From Acidobacteriota bacterium (lineage in GTDB: Bacteria; Acidobacteriota; Blastocatellia; Pyrinomonadales; Pyrinomonadaceae): 64,000 bases of DNA. The notes below the pieces were generated by a model, which was not told the DNA's origin, ran no database searches, and worked only from the letters and a program-made list of their open reading frames with translations. Below are positions 1-8,431 of the stretch, one piece after another. The position numbers and the translations under genes are program-made. Location of the stretch: positions 1 through 64,000 of the forward strand of contig JAFAVK010000066.1 of NCBI GenBank assembly GCA_019242475.1, given 5' to 3'. Each line of letters starts with the position of its first letter. The first letter of the stretch is position 1.

Positions 1-224
1 CCCGTCAGGCATTGCGAGTGGATGCGCGCCAGCGTCGGCACGTCCGCCCTCAGCTCGCCCTTGTAGAGGGCGACGAACTCCTCGTCGCTCGTCTTCGAGC
101 GGTAGCCCGCGATGCGGAACTCGCCCGTCTCCGTCGGCAAACGCGCCTCCGACACCCGCTCGACAGTTTTAAGCGCCCGTCGTACGGCCGCCGCCCCGGA
201 CGTATCGATCAGTTGAAACGTCAC
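1..224 (-). CDS. ribA: GTP cyclohydrolase II (RibA), N-terminal part, cut by window edge
   Basis: The minus-strand frame from GTG 224 stays open to the left edge, giving 74 complete codons. Its last residues, [11 protein letters not shown], match the start of the GTP cyclohydrolase II core (ARVHSECLTG in E. coli RibA); the Cys at residue 72 is the expected first zinc ligand. The enzyme opens the imidazole ring of GTP in riboflavin synthesis. The GTG is preceded by AAGGAGG (positions 234-240) with nine bases between, so I prefer this start although it makes a 56-bp overlap with the upstream DUF2231 gene. There is no room for an N-terminal RibB domain; a C-terminal fusion cannot be excluded. 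Confidence 0.8.
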   Translation of the reverse strand, partial: MTFQLIDTSGAAAVRRALKTVERVSEARLPTETGEFRIAGYRSKTSDEEFVALYKGELRADVPTLARIHSQCLT

Positions 225-702
225 TCGCCCGCCCCTCCTTGTTGAATTGCTCTTTACTCACTCCGTCAGTCCCGACGCCGTGGTGAAAGACGAGGTGTCC
301 CCCGTACCAGCCGCCCACCGACAACAGGAGGGCGCCCGCGCCGTCCAGCAGCAGCACGGCGAGCACCGCCTTTCCCTTCGGCCCCTCCGGCCCGCCCCTC
401 GCAAACATCCCTAAGACGTAAGGCAGCAGCGCGCAGAGCACGAACGCGAGGTGGCGGCTCCCCGTGTCGAGCGCCGGGTCGCCCTCCCCGATGGCCGCGT
501 AGTCCACGGCCCCCGCACAGGCGGCGACGCACGCCGCCGCGAGCCCGGCCGCGACGCTCCAGTAAGAGACGGCCCACCAGGACGCCTCGCCCCGCCAGGC
601 GCCGACCGCGTCCCACAGCAGCGCCGTGCCGAGCAGACCCATCGGGACGTGGCTCAGCGCCGCGTGCAGCGGGTGTCCGAAGACGCGCAAGCCTTTAGAC
701 AT
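169..702 (-). CDS. DUF2231 family membrane protein
   Basis: This 177-residue protein opens with [17 protein letters not shown], the hallmark of DUF2231 membrane proteins, which carry conserved histidines near the first membrane segment. Four hydrophobic segments are visible (about residues 14-32, 45-68, 84-100, 112-130), followed by a hydrophilic tail of about 45 residues. The function of the family is not established. It lies 8 bp after another small His-containing membrane protein on the same strand and overlaps ribA, so the three are probably one transcript. The tail is unusually polar and overlaps the ribA start region, so the real stop could reflect an extended C-terminus. Confidence 0.75.
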   Translation of the reverse strand: MSKGLRVFGHPLHAALSHVPMGLLGTALLWDAVGAWRGEASWWAVSYWSVAAGLAAACVAACAGAVDYAAIGEGDPALDTGSRHLAFVLCALLPYVLGMFARGGPEGPKGKAVLAVLLLDGAGALLLSVGGWYGGHLVFHHGVGTDGVSKEQFNKEGRASDVSTDRYVRGGGRTTGA

Positions 703-710
703 AACCCTCC

Positions 711-1061
711 TCAGCCGCGGAAGACGAAGATCGCGGCCAGCAGAATCACGAACGAGATCACCGCCCCCGCGCCGTGAATCAACACGTAGTTGACGGGCAA
801 AGCCTTCCGCCGCAGATGGTGTGCGAAGAGCATGAACCCTCCCAGGGCCGCGACGACAAAACCGACGACGGCCACGATTGCGGCCCAGGAGGTCTGCGCG
901 CCGACGACCGCCAGGATGAGCGTCACAAGCCCCGCGGCGGCGAACAACCCGTGAACGATTGCCAGGGCCATCGGCGGCAGCTCGCGCCCGCCGAAACGCA
1001 TGGCCGCCATGACTAAACCGCCCACGGCGGCGATTGCAAAGAGTATCGCTGCGACTGTCAT
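711..1061 (-). CDS. Small four-TM membrane protein of unknown function
   Basis: The 116-residue product has four hydrophobic segments and few polar loops; histidines occur at the loop ends (IVHGLF, FAHHLRR, LIHGAG). I chose ATG 1061 because AAGGAGAG lies seven bases upstream; a longer reading frame from 1142 would run through the operator palindrome. It is divergent from an iron-sulfur-type regulator and shares its 156-bp intergenic region, which suggests that the regulator controls this gene. I do not recognise the family. Heme or metal handling is possible from the histidines, but this is only a guess. Confidence 0.7.
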   Translation of the reverse strand: MTVAAILFAIAAVGGLVMAAMRFGGRELPPMALAIVHGLFAAAGLVTLILAVVGAQTSWAAIVAVVGFVVAALGGFMLFAHHLRRKALPVNYVLIHGAGAVISFVILLAAIFVFRG

Positions 1062-1122
1062 CAAAGGTCTCTCCTTACGATCTGTTCGGTCTTGAACTGC
1101 CCTCTGAATGCCTGTCAGGTGT

Positions 1123-1152
1123 ATAAAATACTCCACAATCACAATAAGTCAA
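1123..1152 (-). promoter_or_regulatory. Candidate minus-strand promoter of the small membrane-protein operon
   Basis: On the minus strand TTGACT (1152-1147) is followed after 16 bases by TATTTT (1130-1125), or after 18 by TTTTAT, about 62 bases before the start at 1061. The -35 box is inside the left arm of the palindrome, so a bound protein would block it. Confidence 0.5.
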
Positions 1153-1175
1153 GAACTATTTTGACTTATTGTGAT
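1138..1175. promoter_or_regulatory. Operator-like perfect inverted repeat between divergent genes
   Basis: The arms ATCACAATAAGTCAA (1138-1152) and TTGACTTATTGTGAT (1161-1175) are perfect 15-bp inverted copies around an 8-bp spacer. Each arm contains TTGACT, a possible -35 box facing outward. The palindrome is AT-rich in a GC-rich region and lies between a regulator gene (start 1218) and a divergent membrane-protein gene (start 1061). It is the likely binding site for the regulator and could give autoregulation. Confidence 0.7.
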
Positions 1176-1217
1176 TTATAGAAAAAGGTGCTAAATTGCC
1201 AAATAAAGGGAGTCCGG

Positions 1218-1847
1218 ATGAAGCCGACAAAATTAGACCAGCGCTTCCTGGAGAGCACGCGCGGGAAGATCGTCAACCTGCTGCGGGGCTCTTCCTGCAC
1301 CGTGGAGGAGTTGGCGGCGCGGCTCGGGCTGACGGACAACGCCGTCCGCGCACACCTGACGACCCTCGAACGCGACGGCCTGATTCGGCAGAGCGGGGTG
1401 CGCCGCGGGCCTCGCAAGCCACACTTCACCTACACGCTCACGCCGGAGGCGGAGAAGCTCTTCCCGAAAGCCTACGACGCGCTGCTCAACCAGCTCATCG
1501 CCGTCCTGAAGCTCCGTCTGCCCGAGGAAGAGATTGAAGGCGTGCTCCGTGAGGTCGGGAGGGGCTTGGCGGAGGGCGTGCCCGCGGCCGTTGGAGACGA
1601 CTTGCAGGCGCGCGTCCAACACGCGTTGCGGGTGCTCGAAAGCATCGGGGGCGCGGCCGAGGCGCGACAGGAGGGGGACAAAATCATCATCAGCGCCGGC
1701 GGGTGCCCGCTCGCCGCCGCCGTCTCCGCCCACCCGGAGGTCTGCCGGCTCGCAGAGAGTCTCATCGCCGAAATCACAGGGACGACGGTCAAGGAGCGCT
1801 GTGACCGCGAGGGTGTGCCCCACTGTCGTTTCGAAATAGACTCGTAA
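1218..1847 (+). CDS. SufR/ArsR-like winged-helix regulator with C-terminal cysteine cluster
   Basis: The 209-residue protein begins with a winged-helix DNA-binding domain (about residues 8-80: STRGKIVNLL, then AARLGLTDNAVRAHLTTLERDGLIRQ). The C-terminal part carries four cysteines spaced as in SufR-type iron-sulfur sensors: GGCPLAA, EVCRLAE, KERCDRE and PHCRFEI. By family knowledge such proteins sense iron-sulfur or redox state. ATG 1218 follows AAAGGGAG by five bases; a GTG at 1188 is possible but has no good ribosome site. It is divergent from the small membrane-protein operon across a palindromic operator, and moeA starts 18 bp downstream, so moeA is probably co-transcribed. Confidence 0.75.
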   Translation: MKPTKLDQRFLESTRGKIVNLLRGSSCTVEELAARLGLTDNAVRAHLTTLERDGLIRQSGVRRGPRKPHFTYTLTPEAEKLFPKAYDALLNQLIAVLKLRLPEEEIEGVLREVGRGLAEGVPAAVGDDLQARVQHALRVLESIGGAAEARQEGDKIIISAGGCPLAAAVSAHPEVCRLAESLIAEITGTTVKERCDREGVPHCRFEIDS

Positions 1848-1865
1848 TCCTGTTCGAGTGAATAA

Positions 1866-3077
1866 ATGATTCCTGTCGCCGAAGCCATCAGAATCGTCTC
1901 CGAGAAGGCGGAGCCGTTGACGGCGGAGCGCGTGCCTTTGGACGAGGCGCTAGGGCGCGTGCTGGCGGAGGAGGTCTTCGCGGACACGGACTTGCCGCCG
2001 TTCGACCGCGCGCAGATGGACGGGTACGCGGTGCGCTCCGCGGATTTGCAAGAGACGCCTGCGCGCCTGCGCGTCGTGGGCGAGGCGGCGGCCGGAAGCG
2101 GCTGGCGCGGGACGCTCCAGGCGGGCGAGGCCGTGCGCATCATGACCGGCGCGCCCCTGCCCGCGGGCGCGGACTCCGTGCAGCAGGTGGAGGTGACGCG
2201 CGAAGAGGAGGGCGGCGCCTTTATCTTAATCGAACGCGCGACCGAGCCGGGGCAGTTCTTCGTCCCGCGCGCGAGCGAGATCAGGGAGGGCGAGCGCGTG
2301 CTCGAGGCGGGCGAGGAGATTAACGCGGCGCGCATGGCCGTGCTCGCGTCGTTCGGCTACGCCGAAGTGCCCGTGCGCAGGCGGCCCCGCGTGGCGGTGC
2401 TGGCGACGGGGACGGAGTTGGTTCAGGTCGCGGAGAGGCCGGGCGAGGATCAGATACGCGACTCGAACAGCTACTCGCTCGCGGCCTACGCGTGTCTGGC
2501 CGGCGCAGTCGTCGAGCGTCTGCCGTTCGCGGGCGACGACCCGGACTTGCTGCGCCGAGAGATCGAGGGGGCGGCGGGGCGTGCGGACGTGCTCGTGCTC
2601 TCGGGCGGCGTGTCGATGGGGCGTTACGATTTCACGAAGGCGGCGCTCCACGCGCTCGGCGCCGAAGTTTTCTTCGAGCGCGTCGCGCTCCGCCCCGGCA
2701 AGCCGACCGTCTTCGCGCGTCTGCCCGGCGGGGCGCTCGTCTTCGGGCTGCCGGGGAACCCCGTCTCGGTCAGCGTCACCTTCAACCTCTTCGCGCGGAC
2801 GGCGCTGCGCGCGATGCAGGGCGTGCCGGCGCCCGCGCCTTTTGAAGAGACGGCCGTCCTCTCGCGTCCCGCGAAGGGCGCGGCCGAGCGCGCGAGCTAC
2901 CTCCCGGCCGCGCTCTCGACCGACCCCGAGGGTCGCCTGCTCGCGGAGCCTCTGAAGTGGGGCGGCTCCTCCGACTTCGTCGCCTTCGCGCGCGCCGACG
3001 CGCTCGCCGTCGTGCCCGCGGGGGTTAAAGTTGTTGAGGCAGGAAGTGTCGTGAAGGTCGTCCGCTTGCCAGGCTGA
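1866..3077 (+). CDS. moeA: Molybdopterin molybdenumtransferase MoeA
   Basis: MoeA inserts molybdate into adenylylated molybdopterin in the last step of molybdenum cofactor synthesis in the cytoplasm. The 403-residue length is typical. Visible family motifs are LPPFDRAQMDGYAVR near residue 45, IMTGAPLPAGAD near 95, GTELV and DSNSY near 185-205, and the MoCF-binding core LVLSGGVSMGRYDF near 245 followed by PGKPTVF and GLPGNPVSV. It follows the iron-sulfur-type regulator by 18 bp and precedes an S9 peptidase and moaC, so molybdenum cofactor synthesis may be placed under the upstream regulator. Confidence 0.95.
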   Translation: MIPVAEAIRIVSEKAEPLTAERVPLDEALGRVLAEEVFADTDLPPFDRAQMDGYAVRSADLQETPARLRVVGEAAAGSGWRGTLQAGEAVRIMTGAPLPAGADSVQQVEVTREEEGGAFILIERATEPGQFFVPRASEIREGERVLEAGEEINAARMAVLASFGYAEVPVRRRPRVAVLATGTELVQVAERPGEDQIRDSNSYSLAAYACLAGAVVERLPFAGDDPDLLRREIEGAAGRADVLVLSGGVSMGRYDFTKAALHALGAEVFFERVALRPGKPTVFARLPGGALVFGLPGNPVSVSVTFNLFARTALRAMQGVPAPAPFEETAVLSRPAKGAAERASYLPAALSTDPEGRLLAEPLKWGGSSDFVAFARADALAVVPAGVKVVEAGSVVKVVRLPG

Positions 3078-3105
3078 AGGAACGATGAACTATGAAGGGT
3101 TGAAG

Positions 3106-5198
3106 ATGAAAACTCTCCGTCTCTCGTGCGCAAGCATTCTGTTGCTCGCGGCCTGCGCGCTGCCGTGCTCGGCTCAGGGCGGGTTCACGCTCGAACAGGT
3201 TTTGAGTTCGCCCTTCCCCGCCGACCTCGTCGCCGCGCGGCGCGGGGCTCGCGTCGCGTGGACGTTCGACGCAGAGGGGCGGCGCAACGTCTGGGTGGCC
3301 GAGGGGCCGCAGTTCCAGGCGCGGCAGCTCACGCGCTATGACAAAGACGACGGGCAGGAGTTGAGCGGGCTTTCGTTCAGCGCCGACGGCAACTGGCTCG
3401 TCTTCGTGCGCGGCGGAGGCAAGAACCGCGCGGGCGAGTTGCCGAACCCGACGAGCGACCCCGAGGGCGTGAAGCAGCAGGTGCTCGCCGCCAACTGGGC
3501 GACGGGTCAGGTGCGCGTGCTCGGCGAAGGCGAAGCGCCCGTGCCTTCGCCGGCGGGGCCGCAGGTCGTCTTCGAGAACGAGGGGCAGCTCTGGGTCAAC
3601 ACGCTCGGCGCGGCGGGCGGCGAGGCGCGCCGGCTCTTCCAGGCGCGCGGCTCGAACGGCTCGCCGCAGTGGTCGCCCGACGGCCGGCTCGTCGCCTTCA
3701 CGAGCGCGCGCGGCGACCACAGCTTCGTCGGCGTCTACGACACGACGAAGCGAACGCTCGGCTTCGTCTCGCCTACGGTAGACCGCGACTCGAACCCGCG
3801 CTGGTCAACGGACGGGCGGCGGCTCGCCTTCGTGCGCAGGCCGACGAACGGCAACCAGCCCTCGACCTTCCTCGGCGACGAGCCCGACCCCTGGGCCGTC
3901 TTGGTCGCCGATTATCCGAACGGCGAGGCGCGCGAAGTCTGGCGCAGCGGCCGCGGGGCGAACGACTCGATGCCGCCCGCGGGCGAAGAGCTTCTTCAGT
4001 GGGGCGCGGACGGCCGGCTCGTCTTCCTCTCGGAGCAGGACGGCTGGCGCCACCTCTACACCGTCCCTTCGGCGGGCGGCCGTGCCGAGCTGCTCACGCC
4101 CGGCTCGTGCGAGGTTGAAGACGTGACGTACACGGGCGACCGCCGCGCCGTCGTCTTCTCCTCCAACTGCGGCGACATAGACCGCCGGCACCTCTTCTTC
4201 GTCAGCACCGCCGGCGGGAGCCCGCGCGCGCTCACAACCGGAGAGAAGATCGAGTGGAGTCCTGTTGTGACGGGCGACGGCAACACCCTCGTCTACCTCG
4301 GCTCGGACGCGCGAGAGCCCGCGATGCCTTACGCGATGCCGCTCGCGGGCGGCCCCGGGCGCATGCTCGCGCAAGGGGCGCTGCCGCGCGACTTCCCTTC
4401 CTCGAAACTCGTCGTCCCGCGACAGGTCGTCTTCAAGGCGGAGGACGGGCTTGAGATTCACGGCCAGCTCTTCATGCCGGAGGGGACGCGCGCGGGCGCG
4501 CGACTGCCCGCCGTCATCTTCATGCACGGCGGCCCGAGCCGGCAGATGCTTCTGGGCTGGCACTACATGTACTACTACCACAACGCCTACGGCCTCAATC
4601 AGTACCTCGCCTCGCAAGGGTACGCGGTGCTCTCCGTGAACTACCGCAGCGGCATCGGCTACGGCCGCGCGTTCCGCATGGCGCCGAAGCGCGGCGCGCG
4701 CGGCGCCTCCGAATATCAGGACATCCTGGCCGCCGCGCGCTACCTCAAAGGTCTCGACAACATCGACGACAAGCGCGTCGGACTCTGGGGCGGCTCGTAC
4801 GGCGGTTACCTCACGGCGCTCGGCCTGGCCCGCGACTCGGACATCTTCGCCGCGGGCGTTGACCTGCACGGCGTGCACGACTGGTCGCAGCGCATCTCGG
4901 GCGCCTCGTGGATCGACTACAACAACCGCGACGCGCAGAAGGTCGCGCTCGAAGCCTCGCCCGTCGGCTCCGTGCAGAAGTGGCGCTCGCCGGTGCTGCT
5001 CGTCCACGGCGACGACGACCGCAACGTCTCCTTCTCCCAGACGGTAGACCTCGCGCGCCGCCTCCGCGAGCAGCACGTCGAGTTCGAGCAGCTCGTCTTC
5101 CCCGACGAAATTCACGACCTCCTCCTCCACCGAAACTGGCTCCGCGCCTACGCGGCGGCCGCGGACTTCTTCGAACGCCACCTCAGGGGGCAGAAGCG

Positions 5199-5202
<4 letters not shown>
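3106..5202 (+). CDS. Exported S9 family peptidase (TolB-like propeller plus prolyl oligopeptidase domain)
   Basis: This 698-residue serine peptidase starts with a signal sequence (MKTLRLSC...[14 protein letters not shown]) that also contains a lipobox-like LAAC. WD40/TolB-like propeller repeats ([20 protein letters not shown]) fill residues 30 to about 420, then an alpha/beta-hydrolase domain. The catalytic triad is visible: Ser564 in GGSYGG, Asp638 in HGDDDRNV and His670 in DEIHDLL. I chose ATG 3106 because the signal sequence begins there; ATG 3085 would add seven polar residues. The stop overlaps the moaC start (ATGA). Family members cut short peptides; the true substrate is unknown, and its place between moeA and moaC is unusual. 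Confidence 0.9.
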
Positions 5203-5665
<463 letters not shown>

Positions 5666-5669
<4 letters not shown>

Positions 5670-5829
5670 GCAGTAGGCAGATGGCAGTAGGCAGTTGAAG
5701 GGCAAGAGGTCTTTCCTGACTCATCCGACCTTAAGAAGCGGGGGCGGAGAGATTCATCAATCGCCGCCTCCGCCCCTATCTGCGTGCCTTCTTCTTCCAA
5801 CTGCCTACTGCCATCTGCCTACTGCCTAC
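5666..5829. repeat. Inverted repeat, GTAGGCAG type, copy 1
   Basis: The 32-bp arm at 5666-5697, built from GTAGGCAGTAGGCAGATGGC and a second GTAGGCAG block, recurs as a perfect reverse complement at 5798-5829. The 100-bp loop carries a second small hairpin (GGGGGCGGAG against CTCCGCCCC). The element fills the convergent junction between moaC and the propeller gene. Confidence 0.9.
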
Positions 5830-5832
5830 TGT

Positions 5833-7476
5833 TCATTGCAGCCCGAGCCGCGCGCGGTACTCGGCGGAGACGAGGAAGGCACGGATCATCTCGTTGTAGT
5901 CGGCGTCCGTACTCGGCAGGTGTGCGTTGAGCTTCGAGACCCAGAAGTTGAAGCCCTCGGCGTCGCAGACCTCCGGGTCGCACGCGCGGCGCAGGTAGGT
6001 GTAGTAGCTCTGGCGCACGAACTCGCGGTTGTAGGCGGCCGTGCCGCGCAACTGCTCGGCCAGCTCGGGGTGCAGGCCGATGAACTCCGACGAGTAGAAG
6101 AAGGCGCGCGACACGTCCACGCTCTTGCGGTCAACGCAGGCCGCGTCCGTGTTGCACTTCTCGACCTCGCCGGCCCAGAAGTCCCAGCCCGCCTGGTCTG
6201 GCTCGCGCTTGAGAAAGTCCTTGTAGTGCATCCGCACCAGCTCGCGCGCGACGGCGACGCGGTAGACGAGGCCGGTGAAGATGCTCGTGATGAAGAGGTC
6301 GCCGCTCTTTGGGTCGCGCGCGACGCACGTGGGGCCGATGAGCGGCGCGGCCAAGGTCACGGGCGTCGCCGCCGCCGAGTCGTACATGAGCAGTCGCCCG
6401 GGGGCGCTCTGCGCGAGGTCGTCGCTGATGCTCAGGACGAAGAAGTGCGCCTGCCCGTCGCTCGGGACGGCCTTTACCTCCTCTTCTCCCTTCTTCGAGG
6501 CGAGCGGCGGCCCCTGTTCGTCGGGCGGCGGGACGTGGACGGGCAGCACGTCGATGGCCGCCGTCAGGCCGTTGATGAGCGCCGACTGCCCGCCGTCGAT
6601 GAGCGTGACTTGGCGCACCTGCGCGACGCCCGCGGGGAACGGGAAGCCCGTCAGCGTCGTGACGAGCAGGCGGTCGCCGAAGAGCCGCACGGAGTTGGGC
6701 ACGGCGTCGATCTTCGGCGCGCCGAAGGGCAGCGGGTTGTCGTACGGCGCGAAGGTCGCGAGCGTCGTGTACGCGCCCGAGTCCGCGCCGACGACGCGGA
6801 CTCGGTTCTGGCTCGCGTCCACGACGTAGATCAGATTCCCGTTGACGGCGACGCCGAACGGGTTCGAGGCGCGCACGTTGTCTGCGAAGTCCGGGCGCGG
6901 CTCCGAGGTGTAGTCGGGGAAGTCAGCGACCAGCTCGACCGTCAGCTTGTCGCCCCCGCCGTTCGAGAGCGTCAGGCGCGCGCCGCCCTTGAGCGCCGCG
7001 TGGTCGGCCGAGGTGAGCGTGAAGCCCGAGGTCATCTCCTCGACGTTCGCCGGCACGTGCACCGCGAGCAGAGAGCTGAGGAGCGGCGAAGAGGGGTTCG
7101 GGTTGGCCTTCTCGCTGCCGGGCGCGGGGCCGGTCAGCACGCCGTCGCCCGCGCCGATGGCGACGTAGACGGTGCGGCCCTGTACGGCGAGCCCCGAGGG
7201 GCCGGAGATGGAGCCCTCCGTGCTCGGGCCGGCGGGCAGTCCGTCGAGGACGGTGCGGCGCTGGCGCGTCTGTCGGTCGATGACGGAGAGGCGGCCGGCG
7301 TTCGGGCCGTCGCCCGACTCGGCGACGAGCAGGTTACCCTTGTTAGTGATGACGACCTTCGTCGGGCCTTTCAAGCCGCCCGTGAAGACCGAGACGGACT
7401 GCGCCCGCGTCCCCACGGACAAGAGGGCGCAGGTGAGGGCGGCGGTGAGGCAGAGTGCGAGTTTGTTGACCTTCAT
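5833..7476 (-). CDS. Secreted ScyD/ScyE-like beta-propeller protein with C-terminal DUF4214 domain
   Basis: The 547-residue protein has a signal peptide (about residues 1-25, cleaved near TRAQ) and an NHL/ScyD-like propeller: VFTGGLKGPTKVVITNKGNL, then repeated GLAV, GVAV and VARDPKSGDLFITS strands. Residues 415-547 form a DUF4214-type domain (VRMHYKDFLKREPDQAGWDF, YSSEFI, YLRRACD, NFWVSKLN). Both domains are known separately from exported proteins; ScyD/ScyE relatives accompany scytonemin genes in cyanobacteria, but the function here is unknown. The gene stands alone, bounded on both sides by GTAGGCAG-type repeats. Confidence 0.8.
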   Translation of the reverse strand: MKVNKLALCLTAALTCALLSVGTRAQSVSVFTGGLKGPTKVVITNKGNLLVAESGDGPNAGRLSVIDRQTRQRRTVLDGLPAGPSTEGSISGPSGLAVQGRTVYVAIGAGDGVLTGPAPGSEKANPNPSSPLLSSLLAVHVPANVEEMTSGFTLTSADHAALKGGARLTLSNGGGDKLTVELVADFPDYTSEPRPDFADNVRASNPFGVAVNGNLIYVVDASQNRVRVVGADSGAYTTLATFAPYDNPLPFGAPKIDAVPNSVRLFGDRLLVTTLTGFPFPAGVAQVRQVTLIDGGQSALINGLTAAIDVLPVHVPPPDEQGPPLASKKGEEEVKAVPSDGQAHFFVLSISDDLAQSAPGRLLMYDSAAATPVTLAAPLIGPTCVARDPKSGDLFITSIFTGLVYRVAVARELVRMHYKDFLKREPDQAGWDFWAGEVEKCNTDAACVDRKSVDVSRAFFYSSEFIGLHPELAEQLRGTAAYNREFVRQSYYTYLRRACDPEVCDAEGFNFWVSKLNAHLPSTDADYNEMIRAFLVSAEYRARLGLQ

Positions 7477-7498
7477 GATAGACCTCCTGTAATTGAGT

Positions 7499-7610
7499 GG
7501 CAGTAGGCAGATGGCAGTAGGCAGTTAAGAACCTTGCTGTCGAAACCTTCGACTTAACCTTTCAACGCCAGCGACGCGGGGCGACTGCCTACTGCCATCT
7601 GCCTACTGCC
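7499..7610. repeat. Inverted repeat, GTAGGCAG type, copy 2
   Basis: A 27-bp arm at 7499-7525 is perfectly inverted at 7584-7610, with a 58-bp loop. The arm sequence is the same as in the copy at 5666-5829 less a few end bases, while the loop is unrelated. Confidence 0.9.
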
Positions 7611-7680
7611 TACTTCTTTTACCGTCCACACATTTACGCGGGGACTCACGGCGAAATCCGGCAGGCCGGGCGGAAAAATT

Positions 7681-7709
7681 TTTCGGCGCCGAAACGCAGG
7701 TGTTACAAT
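7681..7709 (+). promoter_or_regulatory. Candidate extended -10 promoter for the ECF sigma/kinase pair
   Basis: TACAAT at 7704-7709 is preceded by TGT, forming an extended -10 element. The -35 region 17 bases upstream (TTTCGG, 7681-7686) is weak. The element is 58 bases before the sigma factor start. Confidence 0.35.
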
Positions 7710-7767
7710 CCGTCCGTTTTTTCCGACCGGGTCTTCGCCGCCGCCGGCGCGTGTGGGTTCTCCTCCG

Positions 7768-8343
7768 ATGACTTCCTCGACGCCTTCTCCGCAGGAGATG
7801 ACCGAGCTGCTCGCCGCCTGGAGTGACGGCGACCGCGAGGCGCTCGACCGCCTGCTCCCGCTCGTCGAGCGCGAGCTGCACCGGCTCGCGCACCACTACA
7901 TGAGCCGCGAGCGCGAGGGACACACGCTCCAGACCAGCGCGCTCGTCAACGAGGCGTACCTCAAGCTCTGCGACCAGACGCGCGTGCGCTGGCAGAACCG
8001 CGCGCACTTCTTCGCCATCGCCGCGCAGACCATGCGCCGCATCCTGATCGACCACGCGCGCGGGCGCCGCTACGAGAAGCGCGGCGGCGGCGCCCGCGCG
8101 CTCCCCTTAGACGAGGCCGCGCTCCTCTCGGACGAGCGCGCCGACGAGTTGGTCGCGCTCGACGACGCGCTCGCCGCCCTGGAGAAGCTCGACCCGCGCA
8201 AGGCGCGCGTCGTCGAGCTGCGCTACTTCGGCGGCCTCTCGGTCGAGGAGTCGGCCGAGGTGCTCAAGGTCTCCCCCGACACCGTCGGCCGCGAGTGGCG
8301 CCGCGCCCGCGCGTTCCTGCTGAGAGAGATGGAAAGGAAGTGA
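7768..8343 (+). CDS. ECF-type RNA polymerase sigma factor (TIGR02999-like)
   Basis: The 191-residue protein has sigma-70 region 2 ([20 protein letters not shown], then LVNEAYLKL and [19 protein letters not shown]) and region 4 ([29 protein letters not shown], with the helix-turn-helix [16 protein letters not shown]). This form is common in Acidobacteriota and Planctomycetota and is often encoded next to a Ser/Thr kinase, as here. ATG 7768 is preferred over GTG 7753 because it gives the usual N-terminus. The kinase gene starts 88 bp downstream across a TGATGAA-type inverted repeat. Confidence 0.9.
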   Translation: MTSSTPSPQEMTELLAAWSDGDREALDRLLPLVERELHRLAHHYMSREREGHTLQTSALVNEAYLKLCDQTRVRWQNRAHFFAIAAQTMRRILIDHARGRRYEKRGGGARALPLDEAALLSDERADELVALDDALAALEKLDPRKARVVELRYFGGLSVEESAEVLKVSPDTVGREWRRARAFLLREMERK

Positions 8344-8421
8344 TGAATGATGAGTGATGAATGATGAATATCGTCGGGTCGAGACGTTCGTCATTCATCG
8401 CTCATCACTCATCATTCATCG
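8341..8421. repeat. Inverted repeat, TGATGAA type, copy 1
   Basis: Arms of about 29-31 bases (8341-8369 and 8391-8421), made of TGATGAA/TGATGAG units and their complement TTCATCA/CTCATCA, flank a 21-base loop. The left arm contains the sigma factor stop codon. Confidence 0.85.
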
Positions 8422-8431
8422 CTCCTGTCTT

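Larger units (their letters stand above)
7477..7767. other. Intergenic region between divergent genes (291 bp)
   Basis: The region holds one GTAGGCAG-type inverted repeat (7499-7610) and, near 7681-7709, a candidate promoter for the sigma factor gene. No open frame with coding character or RNA gene was seen. Confidence 0.7.

Noticed and set aside
1848..1865. A molybdenum cofactor riboswitch before moeA
   Set aside because: Only 18 bp separate the regulator stop from moeA, too little for this RNA.
8354..8431. Upstream extension of the kinase gene to 8354
   Set aside because: The added 26 residues translate the TGATGAA-type repeat; the ATG at 8432 begins the conserved protein.
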